A stretch of 64,000 nucleotides of DNA from Albidovulum sediminis (GCF_025380365.1 NZ_JAOCQF010000003.1:1-64000); one strand, 5' to 3'. Counted from the stretch's first letter, positions 45,053 to 57,357 are shown. A program made the numbers and translations. Notes: a model not told the origin generated them from the sequence alone.

Positions 45053-45943
45053 TCAGGTCATCGCCGTGTCGCGCAGGATGTCGCCCAGGTCTTCGAACCT
45101 GCTGCTGAGGGGATTGGTCTTGCGCCAAACAAGCCCGATCGTCCGAGACGGCCGCGGCACGGGAAGGCGCGCGACCGCGACCGGCGCGGTCCGGGTTTCG
45201 ACCGGAACCGCCATCTGGGGGATTAGCGTGACGCCAATCCCCGCGCCGACCATCTGCACCAGCGTCGACAGCGAGCTGCCTTCCATCAGGTCGCGCGGCA
45301 CCGAAGAGGACAGCCTGCAGAACGACAACGCCTGGTCACGGAAGCAATGCCCCTCCTCCAGCAGCAGCAGCCGCATGGTGCCGAGCGTTTCGGGATTGGG
45401 AACCGGCATGTCCGCATCCGAAGCCGCGCGGACAAGCATGAATTCCTCGCTGAACAGTGGGTGTTCGGTCAGCGACGGCTCCGACACCGGCAGCGCGACG
45501 ATGGCAACGTCAAGCCGGCCCTCGATCAGGTCGTCGACCAGCTTCTGGGTCACCGCCTCGCGCGGGCGCAGGTCAAGATCGGGGAAACGGGCCGACAGCG
45601 ACTGGATCACGCCGGGCAGAAGGTAGGGGGCGACTGTCGGGATCACGCCGATCCTGAGTTCGCCCGTCAGCGTGTCCATGGACGCGCGCGCCAGATTGGC
45701 AAGTTCATCCACCGCGCGCAGCACGTCGCGCGCCCGCGCCGCGAAATCCTTGCCAAGCGCGGTCAGCCGGATCTGTCGGCTGCCCCGCTCGATCAGCGGC
45801 GAGCCGAGGATCTGCTCCAGTTCCTTCATCTGCAACGACAGCGCCGGCTGCGAGATCGCGCAGGCCTCGGCCGCGCGTCCGAAGTGGCCTTGCTGGGCCA
45901 GTGCCTCGAAATAGCGAAGATGCCGGATGGTGATCTGATTCAT
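45053..45943 (-). CDS. oxyR: Hydrogen-peroxide sensor OxyR (LysR family)
   Basis: LysR-type regulator of 296 aa. The N-terminal winged helix-turn-helix (RHLRYFEALAQQGHFGRAAE) is followed by the effector domain. The peroxide-sensing pair is Cys200 and Cys209 in GHCFRDQALSFC, the same spacing as E. coli Cys199/Cys208, so disulfide switching is expected. It is divergent from katG across a 151-bp AT-rich spacer, the classical arrangement for direct activation of katG. Confidence 0.95.
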   Translation of the reverse strand: MNQITIRHLRYFEALAQQGHFGRAAEACAISQPALSLQMKELEQILGSPLIERGSRQIRLTALGKDFAARARDVLRAVDELANLARASMDTLTGELRIGVIPTVAPYLLPGVIQSLSARFPDLDLRPREAVTQKLVDDLIEGRLDVAIVALPVSEPSLTEHPLFSEEFMLVRAASDADMPVPNPETLGTMRLLLLEEGHCFRDQALSFCRLSSSVPRDLMEGSSLSTLVQMVGAGIGVTLIPQMAVPVETRTAPVAVARLPVPRPSRTIGLVWRKTNPLSSRFEDLGDILRDTAMT

Positions 45944-46094
45944 AACCTTAGCATATGGCAGTGATTAGAAAATGAAAATTCCATTAATGACATTGCTGTG
46001 CTAACCAAGCCGTGGTTCGAGCCGCCGGGGCCTGCGCAAGCCGCAGGCCTTCGGCGGGATGTTGACGCCACGTGGCCGGAGTTTGGAGGATTAG
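45944..46094. promoter_or_regulatory. oxyR-katG intergenic control region
   Basis: This spacer holds an AT-rich stretch bounded by the inverted hexamers TTAGCA (45948-45953) and TGCTAA (45999-46004), with GATTAG and ATTAAT inside. The spacing of half-sites suits a LysR-type tetramer. OxyR binding is inferred from the divergent neighbours; exact ATAG half-sites were not matched. A GAGGATTAG site precedes the katG ATG. Confidence 0.45.
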
Positions 46095-48257
<2,163 letters not shown>

Positions 48258-48292
48258 CCACCGGCCTCCGGCACATCCCGATTGCAACGGCA

Positions 48293-48314
48293 CGGCCCCC
48301 CTCCGCGGGGGCCG
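48293..48314 (+). terminator. Hairpin after katG
   Basis: CGGCCCCC (48293-48300) pairs with GGGGGCCG (48307-48314) around a 6-nt loop. No T-run follows, so termination is uncertain; it could be Rho-assisted or only a stabilising stem. Confidence 0.45.
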
Positions 48315-48406
48315 CATGCATCTGCGGCCACTGTCCCCGGGGCCTTGCATCGCACCGCGCCCCAAGCGACAAGCGGAGGTGGGAACACCGGAACCCGAGG
48401 GGAGCT

Positions 48407-50332
48407 ATGCCGGCACCGAACGCCCAGGAAAGGATGCTGCAGGCGGGCCTGAACCTGATCCAGCAGGCGCTCTCGATCTTCGACAGCAACCTTCGGCTGG
48501 TGGTGTGCAACCGCAAGTACCAGCAGATGTTCGACCTGCCCGACGACCTCGTGCTTCCGGGCGCGACCTTCGAAGACACGATCCGCCATCTGGTGATGAG
48601 GGGCGAGTATGGCGAGGCCGGCGACACGGCCGAAGCGGTGCGGCAGCGTGTCGACCAGGCCCGAACCTTCCAGCCGCACTACATGGAACGCGTCCGATCG
48701 AACGGCCGCACCATCAGCGTCGAGGGCGCGCCACTTGCGCAGGGCGGCTGGGTCACCGTCTATACCGACATCACCGAGATCAAGCATCAGGAAGCGCTTC
48801 TGCGCGTCCGGTCCGCGGAGCTTTCCGATCAGCTTCTGACCCACGCGGAACGGCTGGCCCAGGCCAACCGCGCCCTCGCCGCAACCAACGCGGCACTTGA
48901 GGAGGCCAAGCGGGAACTGACTGAAACCGAGGCGCGCACCCGGCTGGTAACGGGAATGGTTCCCGCGCACATCGCCCACGTGACACCCGATTTCCGCTAC
49001 ACCTTCTCCAACCGCAAGCTGAGCCAGCTGTTTCCCGGCAGCCCGAGCGAGATCATCGGCCTGTCGGTGCCCGAGGCGCTGGGCGAGGCTACCTTCGCCC
49101 GGATCGAACCCGGCCTGCGCCGGGCCCTTGCCGGTGAGGCCAACGTGTTCGAGACGACGCACGAAGGCTCCGGCCACCGCATCCGCATCGCGCTGACACC
49201 CGATCACGACATCGAGGGGCGCGTGCAGGGCGTCTATGTCCTGTCCGCCGACGTGACCGAAGAAACGCAGGCGCGCGCGGCGCTGGCGCAGACCGCGAAG
49301 CGGGAACTGGCGGCGCAACTGACTTCGGGCCTTGCGCATGACTTCGCCAATCTTCTGACGATCATCATGGGGCTTCAGGGGCGGCTGGAGCGTATCGACG
49401 GCCTTTCCGAAGAGGCCGCCGGGATCGCCCGCGCCACGCTGGCCGCAGCGCGGCGGGGGGGCACGCTTCTGGATCGCATCGCGCGAATCTCGGGGCCCTC
49501 GGCCCTGCATCCCGCGCCGACGGATCTTGTCGCCTGTCTCGCGGACCTCAAGACGATGGCCGGGCCGATCCTGCCCCAGGCCATCGCACTCGATGTGACG
49601 GTGCACACGCTGCCCGAACAGGTGCTTCTCGATCCGGGCGCCCTGCAGGATTCGCTGCTCAATCTCATCCTCAATGCCCGCGATGCGATCGGCTCCCGCG
49701 TCGGGTGCATCACGTTGTCCGCCCGGCCCGTCCGCGACACCTGGCTCGAGATCGCCGTGACCGACACCGGCCCCGGCTTTTCACCAGAGGCGCTTCAACG
49801 CGCGCTTGACCCGTTCTTCTCGACCAAGGGCGGCGAGGGGTCGGGCCTTGGCCTGTCGATGGTTTATGACCAGACCAAACTTGCCGGCGGCAACGTCAAG
49901 TTGTCCAACTCCCCCGAGGGTGGCGCGTCGGTGACGCTGCGCCTGCCGCTGCGCCCGGTCAACGCGCGGGCCGCACCCGCACTTGTGCTGCTGGTCGAAG
50001 ACAACGAGGTGATCCGGACCGACGTGCGGGAGATGCTGCGCGCCATGGGCCACACCGTTGCCGAGGCGGGCAGCGTGGCCGAGGCTCTGGAACTGGCCGA
50101 CCTGCCGGGACTGGGGCTGGTCCTGTCCGACATCGGCCTGCCCGGGGGCGCGAACGGGGTCGACCTGATGGCGGAGATCGCGAAGCGCAAGCCGGAGCTC
50201 AGGCGTGCGCTGATGACATCGCTGCCGCTGGGCGACACGCTGCGGGAAAGCGCCGCCGGGATTCCGGTTCTGACGAAACCCTTTACCTTCGAGGAACTTT
50301 CGGCCTTTCTTGCGCAATCGGAGGTTGGATGA
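48407..50332 (+). CDS. Hybrid sensor histidine kinase with PAS domains and C-terminal receiver
   Basis: A 641-aa soluble kinase. Residues 10-125 form a PAS domain (ALSIFDSNLRLVVCNRKYQQ). A coiled coil (150-175) follows, then a second PAS (about 180-285). The HisKA box has His311 in GLAHDFANLLTIIMG. ATPase motifs are NLILNARDAI, VTDTGPGF and GSGLGLSMV. The receiver domain at about 525-641 has phosphoacceptor Asp575 in VLSDIGLPGG and LTKPF. No membrane segments are present, so it senses a cytoplasmic signal. The start ATG 48407 has GAGGGGAG upstream. It overlaps the response-regulator gene by 4 bp. Confidence 0.9.
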   Translation: MPAPNAQERMLQAGLNLIQQALSIFDSNLRLVVCNRKYQQMFDLPDDLVLPGATFEDTIRHLVMRGEYGEAGDTAEAVRQRVDQARTFQPHYMERVRSNGRTISVEGAPLAQGGWVTVYTDITEIKHQEALLRVRSAELSDQLLTHAERLAQANRALAATNAALEEAKRELTETEARTRLVTGMVPAHIAHVTPDFRYTFSNRKLSQLFPGSPSEIIGLSVPEALGEATFARIEPGLRRALAGEANVFETTHEGSGHRIRIALTPDHDIEGRVQGVYVLSADVTEETQARAALAQTAKRELAAQLTSGLAHDFANLLTIIMGLQGRLERIDGLSEEAAGIARATLAAARRGGTLLDRIARISGPSALHPAPTDLVACLADLKTMAGPILPQAIALDVTVHTLPEQVLLDPGALQDSLLNLILNARDAIGSRVGCITLSARPVRDTWLEIAVTDTGPGFSPEALQRALDPFFSTKGGEGSGLGLSMVYDQTKLAGGNVKLSNSPEGGASVTLRLPLRPVNARAAPALVLLVEDNEVIRTDVREMLRAMGHTVAEAGSVAEALELADLPGLGLVLSDIGLPGGANGVDLMAEIAKRKPELRRALMTSLPLGDTLRESAAGIPVLTKPFTFEELSAFLAQSEVG

Positions 50333-51033
50333 CGCAGGCCCATGTCGCGATCCTGGACGACGAGCCGGAGATTCGCCGGATGCTGTCCGATGCGCTCGAG
50401 GAGGCCGGCTTCCGGACCACCTGCTATGCCCGCGCGACCGAGTTCGAGGCCGCGCTGAAACGAACCGCGCCCGATGTCTGCCTGGTCGACCTGGGCCTTC
50501 CCGACCGCGACGGGCTGGCCATCGTGCACCGTCTGGCGCTGGAATCCGGCGCCGCGATCATCATCATCTCGGGCCGTGCGCAGGTGCAGGACCGGGTGAC
50601 GGGACTTGAACTTGGCGCGGACGACTACATCATCAAGCCCTTCGACCCGGCCGAGGTCGTGGCGCGCATCCGCGCGCGGCTGCGCAAGGCACGGGCCGAG
50701 GGCGACAGGTCGACGCAGGTCGCACGCTTTGCCGGCTGGACGGCCGAGTTCGACCGCTATGTGCTGATCGACATGAACGGGAACGAGGTGCCCTTCAGCC
50801 ACGCCGAGGGCGAGGTGCTGCGCCTTTTTCTCGAAAGCCCCAAGCGGCTCATTTCCCGCGCACAGATGCAGGAAACGCTGGGCGGCGCGGCGGGCGACAG
50901 CTTCGACCGGGCGATGGATGTGCGGATATCGCGGCTGCGCACGAAGCTGGGCGAAGACCCCAAGAACCCCCGCCTGATAAAGACGATCTACGGGGCGGGC
51001 TACATCTTTCTGGGTGACGTTATCTGGGGCTGA
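50329..51033 (+). CDS. OmpR/PhoB-family response regulator
   Basis: A 234-aa regulator with an N-terminal receiver (phosphoacceptor Asp54 in CLVDLGLPD, acidic pair Asp10/Asp11, switch lysine in YIIKPFD) and a C-terminal winged-helix DNA-binding domain (SFDRAMDVRISRLRTKL, then KTIYGAGYIFLG). The start codon overlaps the stop of the hybrid kinase (ATGA), so the two proteins form a cognate pair, perhaps with the kinase's own receiver acting as a modulator. The target genes are unknown; katG is the upstream neighbour. Confidence 0.93.
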   Translation: MTQAHVAILDDEPEIRRMLSDALEEAGFRTTCYARATEFEAALKRTAPDVCLVDLGLPDRDGLAIVHRLALESGAAIIIISGRAQVQDRVTGLELGADDYIIKPFDPAEVVARIRARLRKARAEGDRSTQVARFAGWTAEFDRYVLIDMNGNEVPFSHAEGEVLRLFLESPKRLISRAQMQETLGGAAGDSFDRAMDVRISRLRTKLGEDPKNPRLIKTIYGAGYIFLGDVIWG

Positions 51034-51051
51034 GCGGGTGGTCGGCCGCCC

Positions 51052-52218
51052 CTAGTCGCGCGTCAGCGGGACCACGCGCGGCACGTCGCTGTCCGGCGCC
51101 AGTTCCTCGAAATCGAAATTGTCGAGCCGCTTGGCCCGCCTGCCGGCCTTGTCGGCGGAAATCTTGATGTCCTCGATATCCTTGGCGGCCTGGTGGAAAT
51201 GCCGGTCCAGGTTCTCGACACGGTTGCCGAGCCGGTCCACGTCGGCGTGCAAGAGCGCCAGTTCCTTGCGGATCGCGCCGGCCTGTTCGCGCATCCGCGC
51301 ATCCTTCATCACCGCGCGCATCGTGTTCAGCGTCGCCATGCAGGTGGTCGGCGACACGATCCAGACCTTGGCGGCAAACCCCTCGCGCACGATCTCGGGG
51401 AAATTCGCGTGGAGTTCGGCGTAGACCGCCTCCGAAGGCAGGAACATCAGCGCCCCGTCCGCGGTTTCGCCTTCGATGATGTAGCGTTCGCCGATCGCCT
51501 TGATATGGCCGCGCACCGCGATGCGAAGCATGCGCTGCGCCTCGATCATCTCGGCGTTGTTCGATGCGCGGCGCAGCGCCTCGTAGGCTTCCAGCGGGAA
51601 CTTGGAGTCGATGACGATGGGGCCCGGCGGGTTCGGAAGCCGAATCAGGCAGTCGGCGCGGCGACCGTTGGACAGGGTCGCCTGCATGGTGAAGGCATCC
51701 GCGGGCAAGGCCTTGCGCACGATGTCGTTCAACTGGATTTCCCCGAACGCGCCGCGTGTCTGCTTGTTGGACAGGATGTCCTGAAGCGACAGAACGTCGC
51801 CCGACAGCTTTTCGATCTTGGCCTGCGCCTTGTCGATCGTCTCCAGCCGCTGTTGCAGTTCGCCCAGCGACCGGGCCGTGCGGGTGGCACTGCCCTGAAG
51901 GCTTTCGCTCATGCCCTTGGCCACCTCGGCCAGGCGGTTTTCCATCAGCGTCAGAAGACGCGCCTGCTGGGCTGCCTGCGCCTCGGACACATGCATGAGG
52001 CCACCGGAAAGCTGCTGCTGGCCGTCTGACAGCGACTGCACGCGCGAATCCAGCGCCTGCATCTGCCGCAGCATCGGCTCGGCCATGCGGCCGGACCGCC
52101 CGACCGCCCGCAGGGTGACAAGGATCAGGATGACCAGAAGGCCGACCGCCATCGCGCCCAGAACCGCAAGGACGGACGGATCGTCAAGCGCATAGGTCTG
52201 GCCGCCAATGGTGATCAT
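51052..52218 (-). CDS. rmuC: RmuC-family DNA recombination protein
   Basis: A 388-aa RmuC protein. An N-terminal membrane anchor (residues 15-40) leads into a long coiled coil (about 60-170). The nuclease-like core then follows with [16 protein letters not shown] and [17 protein letters not shown]. Family members limit inversions at short repeats. The start ATG at 52218 overlaps the mutL stop (ATGA), so rmuC is coupled to mutL; an in-frame ORF running upstream to 52287 lies inside mutL and was rejected. The gene converges on the response regulator. Confidence 0.92.
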   Translation of the reverse strand: MITIGGQTYALDDPSVLAVLGAMAVGLLVILILVTLRAVGRSGRMAEPMLRQMQALDSRVQSLSDGQQQLSGGLMHVSEAQAAQQARLLTLMENRLAEVAKGMSESLQGSATRTARSLGELQQRLETIDKAQAKIEKLSGDVLSLQDILSNKQTRGAFGEIQLNDIVRKALPADAFTMQATLSNGRRADCLIRLPNPPGPIVIDSKFPLEAYEALRRASNNAEMIEAQRMLRIAVRGHIKAIGERYIIEGETADGALMFLPSEAVYAELHANFPEIVREGFAAKVWIVSPTTCMATLNTMRAVMKDARMREQAGAIRKELALLHADVDRLGNRVENLDRHFHQAAKDIEDIKISADKAGRRAKRLDNFDFEELAPDSDVPRVVPLTRD

Positions 52219-54059
52219 GTCCGCCCGAAAAGCCGCTCTATATCGGCAAGCTTCAGCTCCACATAGGTGGGCCGGCCGTGGTTGCACTGGCCCGAAAGCG
52301 GCGTCGCCTCCATCTCGCGCAGAAGCGCGTTCATCTCCTCCACCCGCATCCGCCGACCCGAACGGACCGACCCGTGGCAGGCCATACGGCTGAGAACCGC
52401 GTCGATCCGCGATTGCAGCGCAAGGCTGGCGCCCTGATCGTGGAGTTCGTCGAGGATGTCGCGCAGGAGCGCCGCCGCATCGACCTCCCCCAGGATCGCG
52501 GGGGTTTCGCGCACGGCGACTGCGCTTCCGCCGAAGGGTTCGACGACAAGGCCAAGCCCGGCGAGCGTGGCCGTGTGTTCCAGCAGGAACGCGGCATCCG
52601 TGGGCGAAAGATCCACGATCTCGGGGATCAGCAGCGCCTGCGCCGGAATGGGGGCCGCATCGCGCAGACGCTTGAGCCGTTCGTAGACCAGCCGCTCATG
52701 CGCGGCATGCTGGTCGACGATGACCATGCCGGTTTCGGTCTGGGCGATGATGTAGTTCTCATGCACCTGCGCGCGCGCCGCGCCGAGCGGGTTGCGCGTG
52801 GCGTCATCGTCGCTCAGCGGACTTCGACTGTCAGCCGGGGAATCGAAGCGGGCGGACGCCTCGCCAAAGGCGGGGGAGAGAGGCGCCTGGAATGCCGCCG
52901 CCTGCCGCAGGATCAACGGCGCGGGCCTGTCCATCTGATAGACGCGCGGCACCGTCGGTTCCGGTCGGAACGCGCCGAGCGTGGCGCCCGCGACGGTCGT
53001 TGCTGCGCGATGCCCGGCCTCGGCCAGCGCATGGCGCAGGGCCGAGACGACAAGCCCGCGCGCCAGCCCCGGTTCGCGGAACCTGACCTCGGCCTTCGCG
53101 GGATGGACGTTCACGTCCACGCGTTCGGGCGCGCATGTCAGGAACAAGGCCGCCGCCGGATGCCGGTCGCGCGACAGGACGTCGGCGTAGGCCGCGCGCA
53201 GGGCCCCGATCAGCAGCTTGTCGCGGACGGGCCTGCCGTTGACGAACAGGAACTGTTCGACTGCGGCACCGCGCGAATAGGTGGGCAGCGCGGCATAGCC
53301 CGTCAGGCCAAGCCCGTCCCTTTCCGCGTCGATGCGGATCGCGTTTTCGGCGAACTCGGCCCCCAGAAGCGTGGACAGCCGGGCAATCGTGGCGTCGAAC
53401 AGATCGCCCTGACAGCCGTCCGCGCGCAGGATGACGCGCCCGTCGCCACCGCCCGACAGGTCGCGCAGCGTGAAGGACACGTAGGGCTCCGCCATCGCGA
53501 GGCGCCGAACCACATCGGCGATCGCCTGCGCCTCGGCCCGGTCGGAGCGCAGGAACTTGAGCCGCGCCGGGGTTGCATGGAACAGGTCACGCAGTTCGAC
53601 CACCGTGCCGCCGCTGAGCGCGGCAGGTTTCGGCGGGGCCATCCGCCCGCCCGAGACCGAGATCTGCGACGCCTCCGTCCCGGCCGCGCGCGAGGTGATC
53701 GTCAGCCGCCCGACCGCGCCGAGCGAGGGCAGCGCCTCGCCCCGGAAACCGAAGCTGCGGATGTCGAGCAGGTCGGACCCGTCAATCTTCGACGTGGCAT
53801 GGCGGGCAAGCGCCAGCGGCAGATCCCCTGCCGTCATGCCGCAACCGTCGTCGATGACGCGGATCAGCGTCTTGCCACCATCGGCATAGGCCACGTCGAT
53901 CCGCCGCGCGCCCGCATCAAGCGCGTTTTCCACCAGTTCCTTGACCGCGGAAGCGGGGCGTTCCACCACCTCGCCGGCCGCGATCCGGTTGATCGCGGCT
54001 TCATCCAACTGGCGGATGACCGGCCGTTCGGAGCGTATGTTGGGACTTTGGGCGTTCAT
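52215..54059 (-). CDS. mutL: DNA mismatch repair protein MutL
   Basis: Mismatch-repair ATPase of 614 aa. The GHKL motifs [19 protein letters not shown] and [10 protein letters not shown] are intact at the N-terminus. After a variable linker (about 330-430) the C-terminal domain contains [12 protein letters not shown], which fits the endonuclease motif DQHA(X)2E(X)4E, and CHGSVRSGR. It should therefore nick DNA itself, as expected for a lineage without MutH. It is coupled to rmuC and 42 bp upstream of the M16 peptidase pair on the same strand. Confidence 0.97.
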   Translation of the reverse strand: MNAQSPNIRSERPVIRQLDEAAINRIAAGEVVERPASAVKELVENALDAGARRIDVAYADGGKTLIRVIDDGCGMTAGDLPLALARHATSKIDGSDLLDIRSFGFRGEALPSLGAVGRLTITSRAAGTEASQISVSGGRMAPPKPAALSGGTVVELRDLFHATPARLKFLRSDRAEAQAIADVVRRLAMAEPYVSFTLRDLSGGGDGRVILRADGCQGDLFDATIARLSTLLGAEFAENAIRIDAERDGLGLTGYAALPTYSRGAAVEQFLFVNGRPVRDKLLIGALRAAYADVLSRDRHPAAALFLTCAPERVDVNVHPAKAEVRFREPGLARGLVVSALRHALAEAGHRAATTVAGATLGAFRPEPTVPRVYQMDRPAPLILRQAAAFQAPLSPAFGEASARFDSPADSRSPLSDDDATRNPLGAARAQVHENYIIAQTETGMVIVDQHAAHERLVYERLKRLRDAAPIPAQALLIPEIVDLSPTDAAFLLEHTATLAGLGLVVEPFGGSAVAVRETPAILGEVDAAALLRDILDELHDQGASLALQSRIDAVLSRMACHGSVRSGRRMRVEEMNALLREMEATPLSGQCNHGRPTYVELKLADIERLFGRT

Positions 54060-54101
54060 CCCACAACAGTTAGCACGCGACGACAGATTCGACCATGCCG
54101 A

Positions 54102-55415
54102 TCAGTCGCCCTGATCAAGTCCCTGCGGTTGCCCGACGACGACAAACCGCAGGTCGTCCGCGTTCAGGAGTCCGCCTGCAACCCGCTTGATGTCCTCGGC
54201 CGTCACCGCCTCGACATAGGAATTGCGGTTGACCAGGTAATCGACCGGCAGCCCGTCAAGCTGCATGCCGACAAGGATATCCGCGATCGGGCCGTTGCCG
54301 TCGAAGCGCAACGGGTAGGAGCCGGTCAGATAGGTCTTGGCGGCCTGAAGTTCCGCATCGCTGACGCCTTCGGCCGCGATCCTTGCCCATTCCGTGCGCA
54401 CCACCCCGATGGCTTCGGCAACCTTTTCGTTGGCCGAAGCGAAGGAACCCTGCCAGGTCTCCGCCAGGTCCATCGGCGCAAGATAGGTGCCGATCCCGTA
54501 GGTCAGGCCGCGCTTCTCGCGCACCTCCTCCATCAGGCGGGAGGCAAAGCCCTGCCCGCCGAGGATGTGGTTCAGCACGAACGCCGCGAAGAAATCGGGG
54601 TCGTCGCGCCGGATGCCCTCTTGGCCGAACACCACGACCGACTGAGGCGAGTCATAACCGACAACGCTGACGCCGGGCGGCAGCAATAGCTCCGCGCGCG
54701 GTGGGATGAGGCCGCCGATTTCCGGCAGTTCGCCCAAGAGGTCGTCCATCAGCGCACCCAGTTCCGCGGCCGTGATGTCGCCGACGGCCGACACATAGAC
54801 CCGGTCGCGCGCCATGACGCGGTCCTGCGCGTCAAACATGTCCTCACGCGTCAGGGCGGAGACGCTTTCGACCGTTCCATTGCGCGAGGAGCCGTAGGGG
54901 TGGTCACCGAAGGCCAGTTCGTCGAACACCCTGCCGGCGATGGCGTCGGGGTCCTTGTCCTCACTCTGGATGATGGAGACGACCTGCGCCCTGACCCGGT
55001 CGACCGCATCCTGGTCGAACCGCGTCCGCGTCAGGGCCGATTTCAGAAGCTTCACGGAGGCATCGCGGTTTTCCGTCAGGAACCGGGCCGAGACGGAGAG
55101 CGCGTCATCCCAGGCGTCGAAGCTGAATTCGGCGGCCAACGCCTCGCGCGCTTCGGCGAAGGCCTGGGCGTCGAGGTCGCCCGCGCCTTCCTCGATCAGC
55201 GCCGCCATCAGGCGCGTTTCGCCGCGCTTGCCGGGCCGGTCAAGGCTGGTGCCGCCGCGAAAGCGGATTTCGAGCGCGGTGAACGGCAGCGCGTGTTCCT
55301 CCACCAGCCAGGCATGCAGACCGCGCGGAGAGGTGACCTGCTGAACCTTCACTTCGGCCAGCGCCGGCACGGCGAGAAGAACCACGGCCAGACCTGCGAG
55401 GATGGCACGGATCAT
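54102..55415 (-). CDS. M16-family peptidase-like protein, catalytic motif lost
   Basis: A 437-aa exported protein with signal peptide MIRAILAGLAVVLLAVPALA. The M16 fold is recognisable from FTALEIRFRGGTSLDRPGKR and from YGIGTYLAPMD and SYPLRFDGNGPIADIL. The zinc motif HxxEH is replaced by RLMAALIEEGAG, so this copy cannot be the active subunit. It overlaps the preceding M16 gene by 4 bp. Active/inactive M16 pairs form heterodimers elsewhere, and this is the likely arrangement here. Confidence 0.92.
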   Translation of the reverse strand: MIRAILAGLAVVLLAVPALAEVKVQQVTSPRGLHAWLVEEHALPFTALEIRFRGGTSLDRPGKRGETRLMAALIEEGAGDLDAQAFAEAREALAAEFSFDAWDDALSVSARFLTENRDASVKLLKSALTRTRFDQDAVDRVRAQVVSIIQSEDKDPDAIAGRVFDELAFGDHPYGSSRNGTVESVSALTREDMFDAQDRVMARDRVYVSAVGDITAAELGALMDDLLGELPEIGGLIPPRAELLLPPGVSVVGYDSPQSVVVFGQEGIRRDDPDFFAAFVLNHILGGQGFASRLMEEVREKRGLTYGIGTYLAPMDLAETWQGSFASANEKVAEAIGVVRTEWARIAAEGVSDAELQAAKTYLTGSYPLRFDGNGPIADILVGMQLDGLPVDYLVNRNSYVEAVTAEDIKRVAGGLLNADDLRFVVVGQPQGLDQGD

Positions 55416-56752
55416 TGCATCGTCTCCTCTTGCCCGTCGCGCATCAGCCAGCCGGTCACGGCGCGTCGGCGGTCGAAAACCTCGCGCGCGGCGGCCAGGA
55501 CGTCCTGCGCGGTGACCGCGTCGAGGATCCTTGGCCAGTCCTGCACATCCCCGACCGTCAGCCCGGTCGTCAGCGCCTGGCCATATTCGTTGGCAAGGCC
55601 GCGGGTATCGTCTCGCGCATAGATGAGGTCGGCGTGAATCTGCGTCTTGATCCGCTCGAACTGCGCCGCATCGACGCCCGTGTCGAGAAACTCCGCCAGC
55701 GCGTCGTCCAGCGCCTTTTCCGCCGCGGCCAGCGTCACGCCCTCTGCCGGGACGACATAAAGGCCGAAGGTCGTATCGTCGAGCGAGGTGCCATCGTAGA
55801 AGGCGCCGGCCTGTATCGCCTGGCGGGTGTCGAACAGAAGCTTGCGCCCCAGGACCGAGGTCTGGGAGTTGCCGCCGAGCAGAGCCGCGAGCATCGTCAG
55901 CGCCGCCGCCTTGTCCTGCGCGCCCGGATCGCGTTCGGGCGCCAGATAGGTACGCATGAGGACAGGCTGCGACACGCGCGGGTCAGCAAGACTCAGCCGC
56001 CGTTCGGCCAGTTGTGGCGGCTCGCTCACGCGCTTGCGTTCCGCGATGCCCGCACTCGGCTCCAGCGGGCCGTAGTGCTTTTCGGCGAGCGCCCTGACTG
56101 CGTCGGGCTGCACGTCCCCCGCGACGATCAGCGTCGCGTTGTTCGGGGCATAGAACCTGCGATACCAGTCGAGCGCGTCCTGCCGCGTCAGCCCCTCCAT
56201 CTCGTGGCGCCAGCCGATCACGGGGATGCCGTAGGGATGGTTGAGATACTGGGCCGCGCGGCGCTGCTCTCCGAAGATGGCGGACGGGTCGCTGTCGGTC
56301 CGCTGGTTGCGTTCCTCGATGATGACCTCGCGCTCGGTCTTCCAGTCGTCCTCCGAGAGGATCAGGTTGCGCATCCGGTCCGCCTCCATCTCCATCACCA
56401 GATCGAGGCGGTCGGCGGCGACGCGCTGATAATAGGCGGTGTAGTCCCACGAGGTGAAGGCGTTGTCCGATCCGCCATTCGCCTCGACGGTCTTGGAGAA
56501 CTCCCCCGGGGCGAGCTTGTCCGTCCCCTTGAACATCAGATGCTCGAGGAAATGGGCAACACCGGATACACCCCTCGGCTCGTCCGCCGCCCCGGCCCGG
56601 TACCAGACCATCTGAACGACGACAGGGGCGCGGTGATCCTCGATCACCACGATGTCGAGCCCGTTGGGTAGCTTGAAGGTCGAGACCTCCTGGGCATGGG
56701 CAGGCAGGCTGAAGGCCAAGGCAACGGCGGCCCAACGCAGAAGATCGATCAT
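55412..56752 (-). CDS. M16-family zinc metallopeptidase, active subunit
   Basis: A 446-aa exported peptidase (signal peptide MIDLLRWAAVALAFSLPAHA). The inverted zinc motif is HFLEH at His67, Glu70 and His71 (VAHFLEHLMFKGT), with the third glutamate in the downstream helix around residue 147. YDGTSLDDTTFGLYVVPAEG marks the second domain. It cleaves peptides in the periplasm, and the neighbour encodes its inactive partner. The DUF3035 lipoprotein, lspA and purH lie upstream on the same strand. Confidence 0.94.
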   Translation of the reverse strand: MIDLLRWAAVALAFSLPAHAQEVSTFKLPNGLDIVVIEDHRAPVVVQMVWYRAGAADEPRGVSGVAHFLEHLMFKGTDKLAPGEFSKTVEANGGSDNAFTSWDYTAYYQRVAADRLDLVMEMEADRMRNLILSEDDWKTEREVIIEERNQRTDSDPSAIFGEQRRAAQYLNHPYGIPVIGWRHEMEGLTRQDALDWYRRFYAPNNATLIVAGDVQPDAVRALAEKHYGPLEPSAGIAERKRVSEPPQLAERRLSLADPRVSQPVLMRTYLAPERDPGAQDKAAALTMLAALLGGNSQTSVLGRKLLFDTRQAIQAGAFYDGTSLDDTTFGLYVVPAEGVTLAAAEKALDDALAEFLDTGVDAAQFERIKTQIHADLIYARDDTRGLANEYGQALTTGLTVGDVQDWPRILDAVTAQDVLAAAREVFDRRRAVTGWLMRDGQEETMQ

Positions 56753-56835
56753 GTATTCCGGTCCCGGATTTCGTGTCGCCCCGCAGACTTGCGCAGGACG
56801 CCCCCGCCTTCAAGCGCGGACATGCCGCGCGGCGT

Positions 56836-57357
56836 TCAATTCTCGTAGAGTTCGGCCGGCGGCGCGCCGACGTTGCGAACCCCGCGCTTGCGCCAGAATT
56901 CCAGCTCCGCGTACTGGTCCAGCGACATCTCCGCATAGGCCTTGTAGTAGACGTTGACGCTGAAAAGACGCTCCAGCAGGCGGCCATCATGTTCGCGCCG
57001 CCATTCCAGATCTTCCGCAGCAAGCTGGCTGCGGATGGCCGCGCTGGTGCCGAAGCGGCCGACATGCGCCATCAGGCCGCCATCACCGCCGGCACCGCGA
57101 TCGGGCCGGCCGCCCAGCGCCACCACCGCGTCGGCCTCGGGCGTCGGATCAGTCAGGTTGGTGCCTCCCGGCGTCGGTTCGGGCAGCGCCGCGATGTCTT
57201 CGGGCAGTTGCAGCGGCTTGACCGGCAGCACGGAAAATTCGTCGGGCGCCCGGCTTTGCGAGCGGATGTGGAGCAGCTTGGGGTCCTTGTCGCCGCAGGC
57301 CGCAAGCAACAGAATCGCGCCGATTGCGATCACCTTGATGCCCTTCGCTACCTGCAT
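56836..57357 (-). CDS. DUF3035 family lipoprotein
   Basis: A 173-aa lipoprotein. The lipobox is LLAAC with Cys21 as the lipidated residue, after the hydrophobic segment IKVIAIGAILLLAAC. The mature region has the family motif SRAPDEFSVLPVKPLQLPED. Its function is unknown. It lies between the M16 peptidase and lspA; the neighbouring signal peptidase II would process its lipobox. Spacing to the M16 gene is 83 bp. Confidence 0.87.
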   Translation of the reverse strand: MQVAKGIKVIAIGAILLLAACGDKDPKLLHIRSQSRAPDEFSVLPVKPLQLPEDIAALPEPTPGGTNLTDPTPEADAVVALGGRPDRGAGGDGGLMAHVGRFGTSAAIRSQLAAEDLEWRREHDGRLLERLFSVNVYYKAYAEMSLDQYAELEFWRKRGVRNVGAPPAELYEN

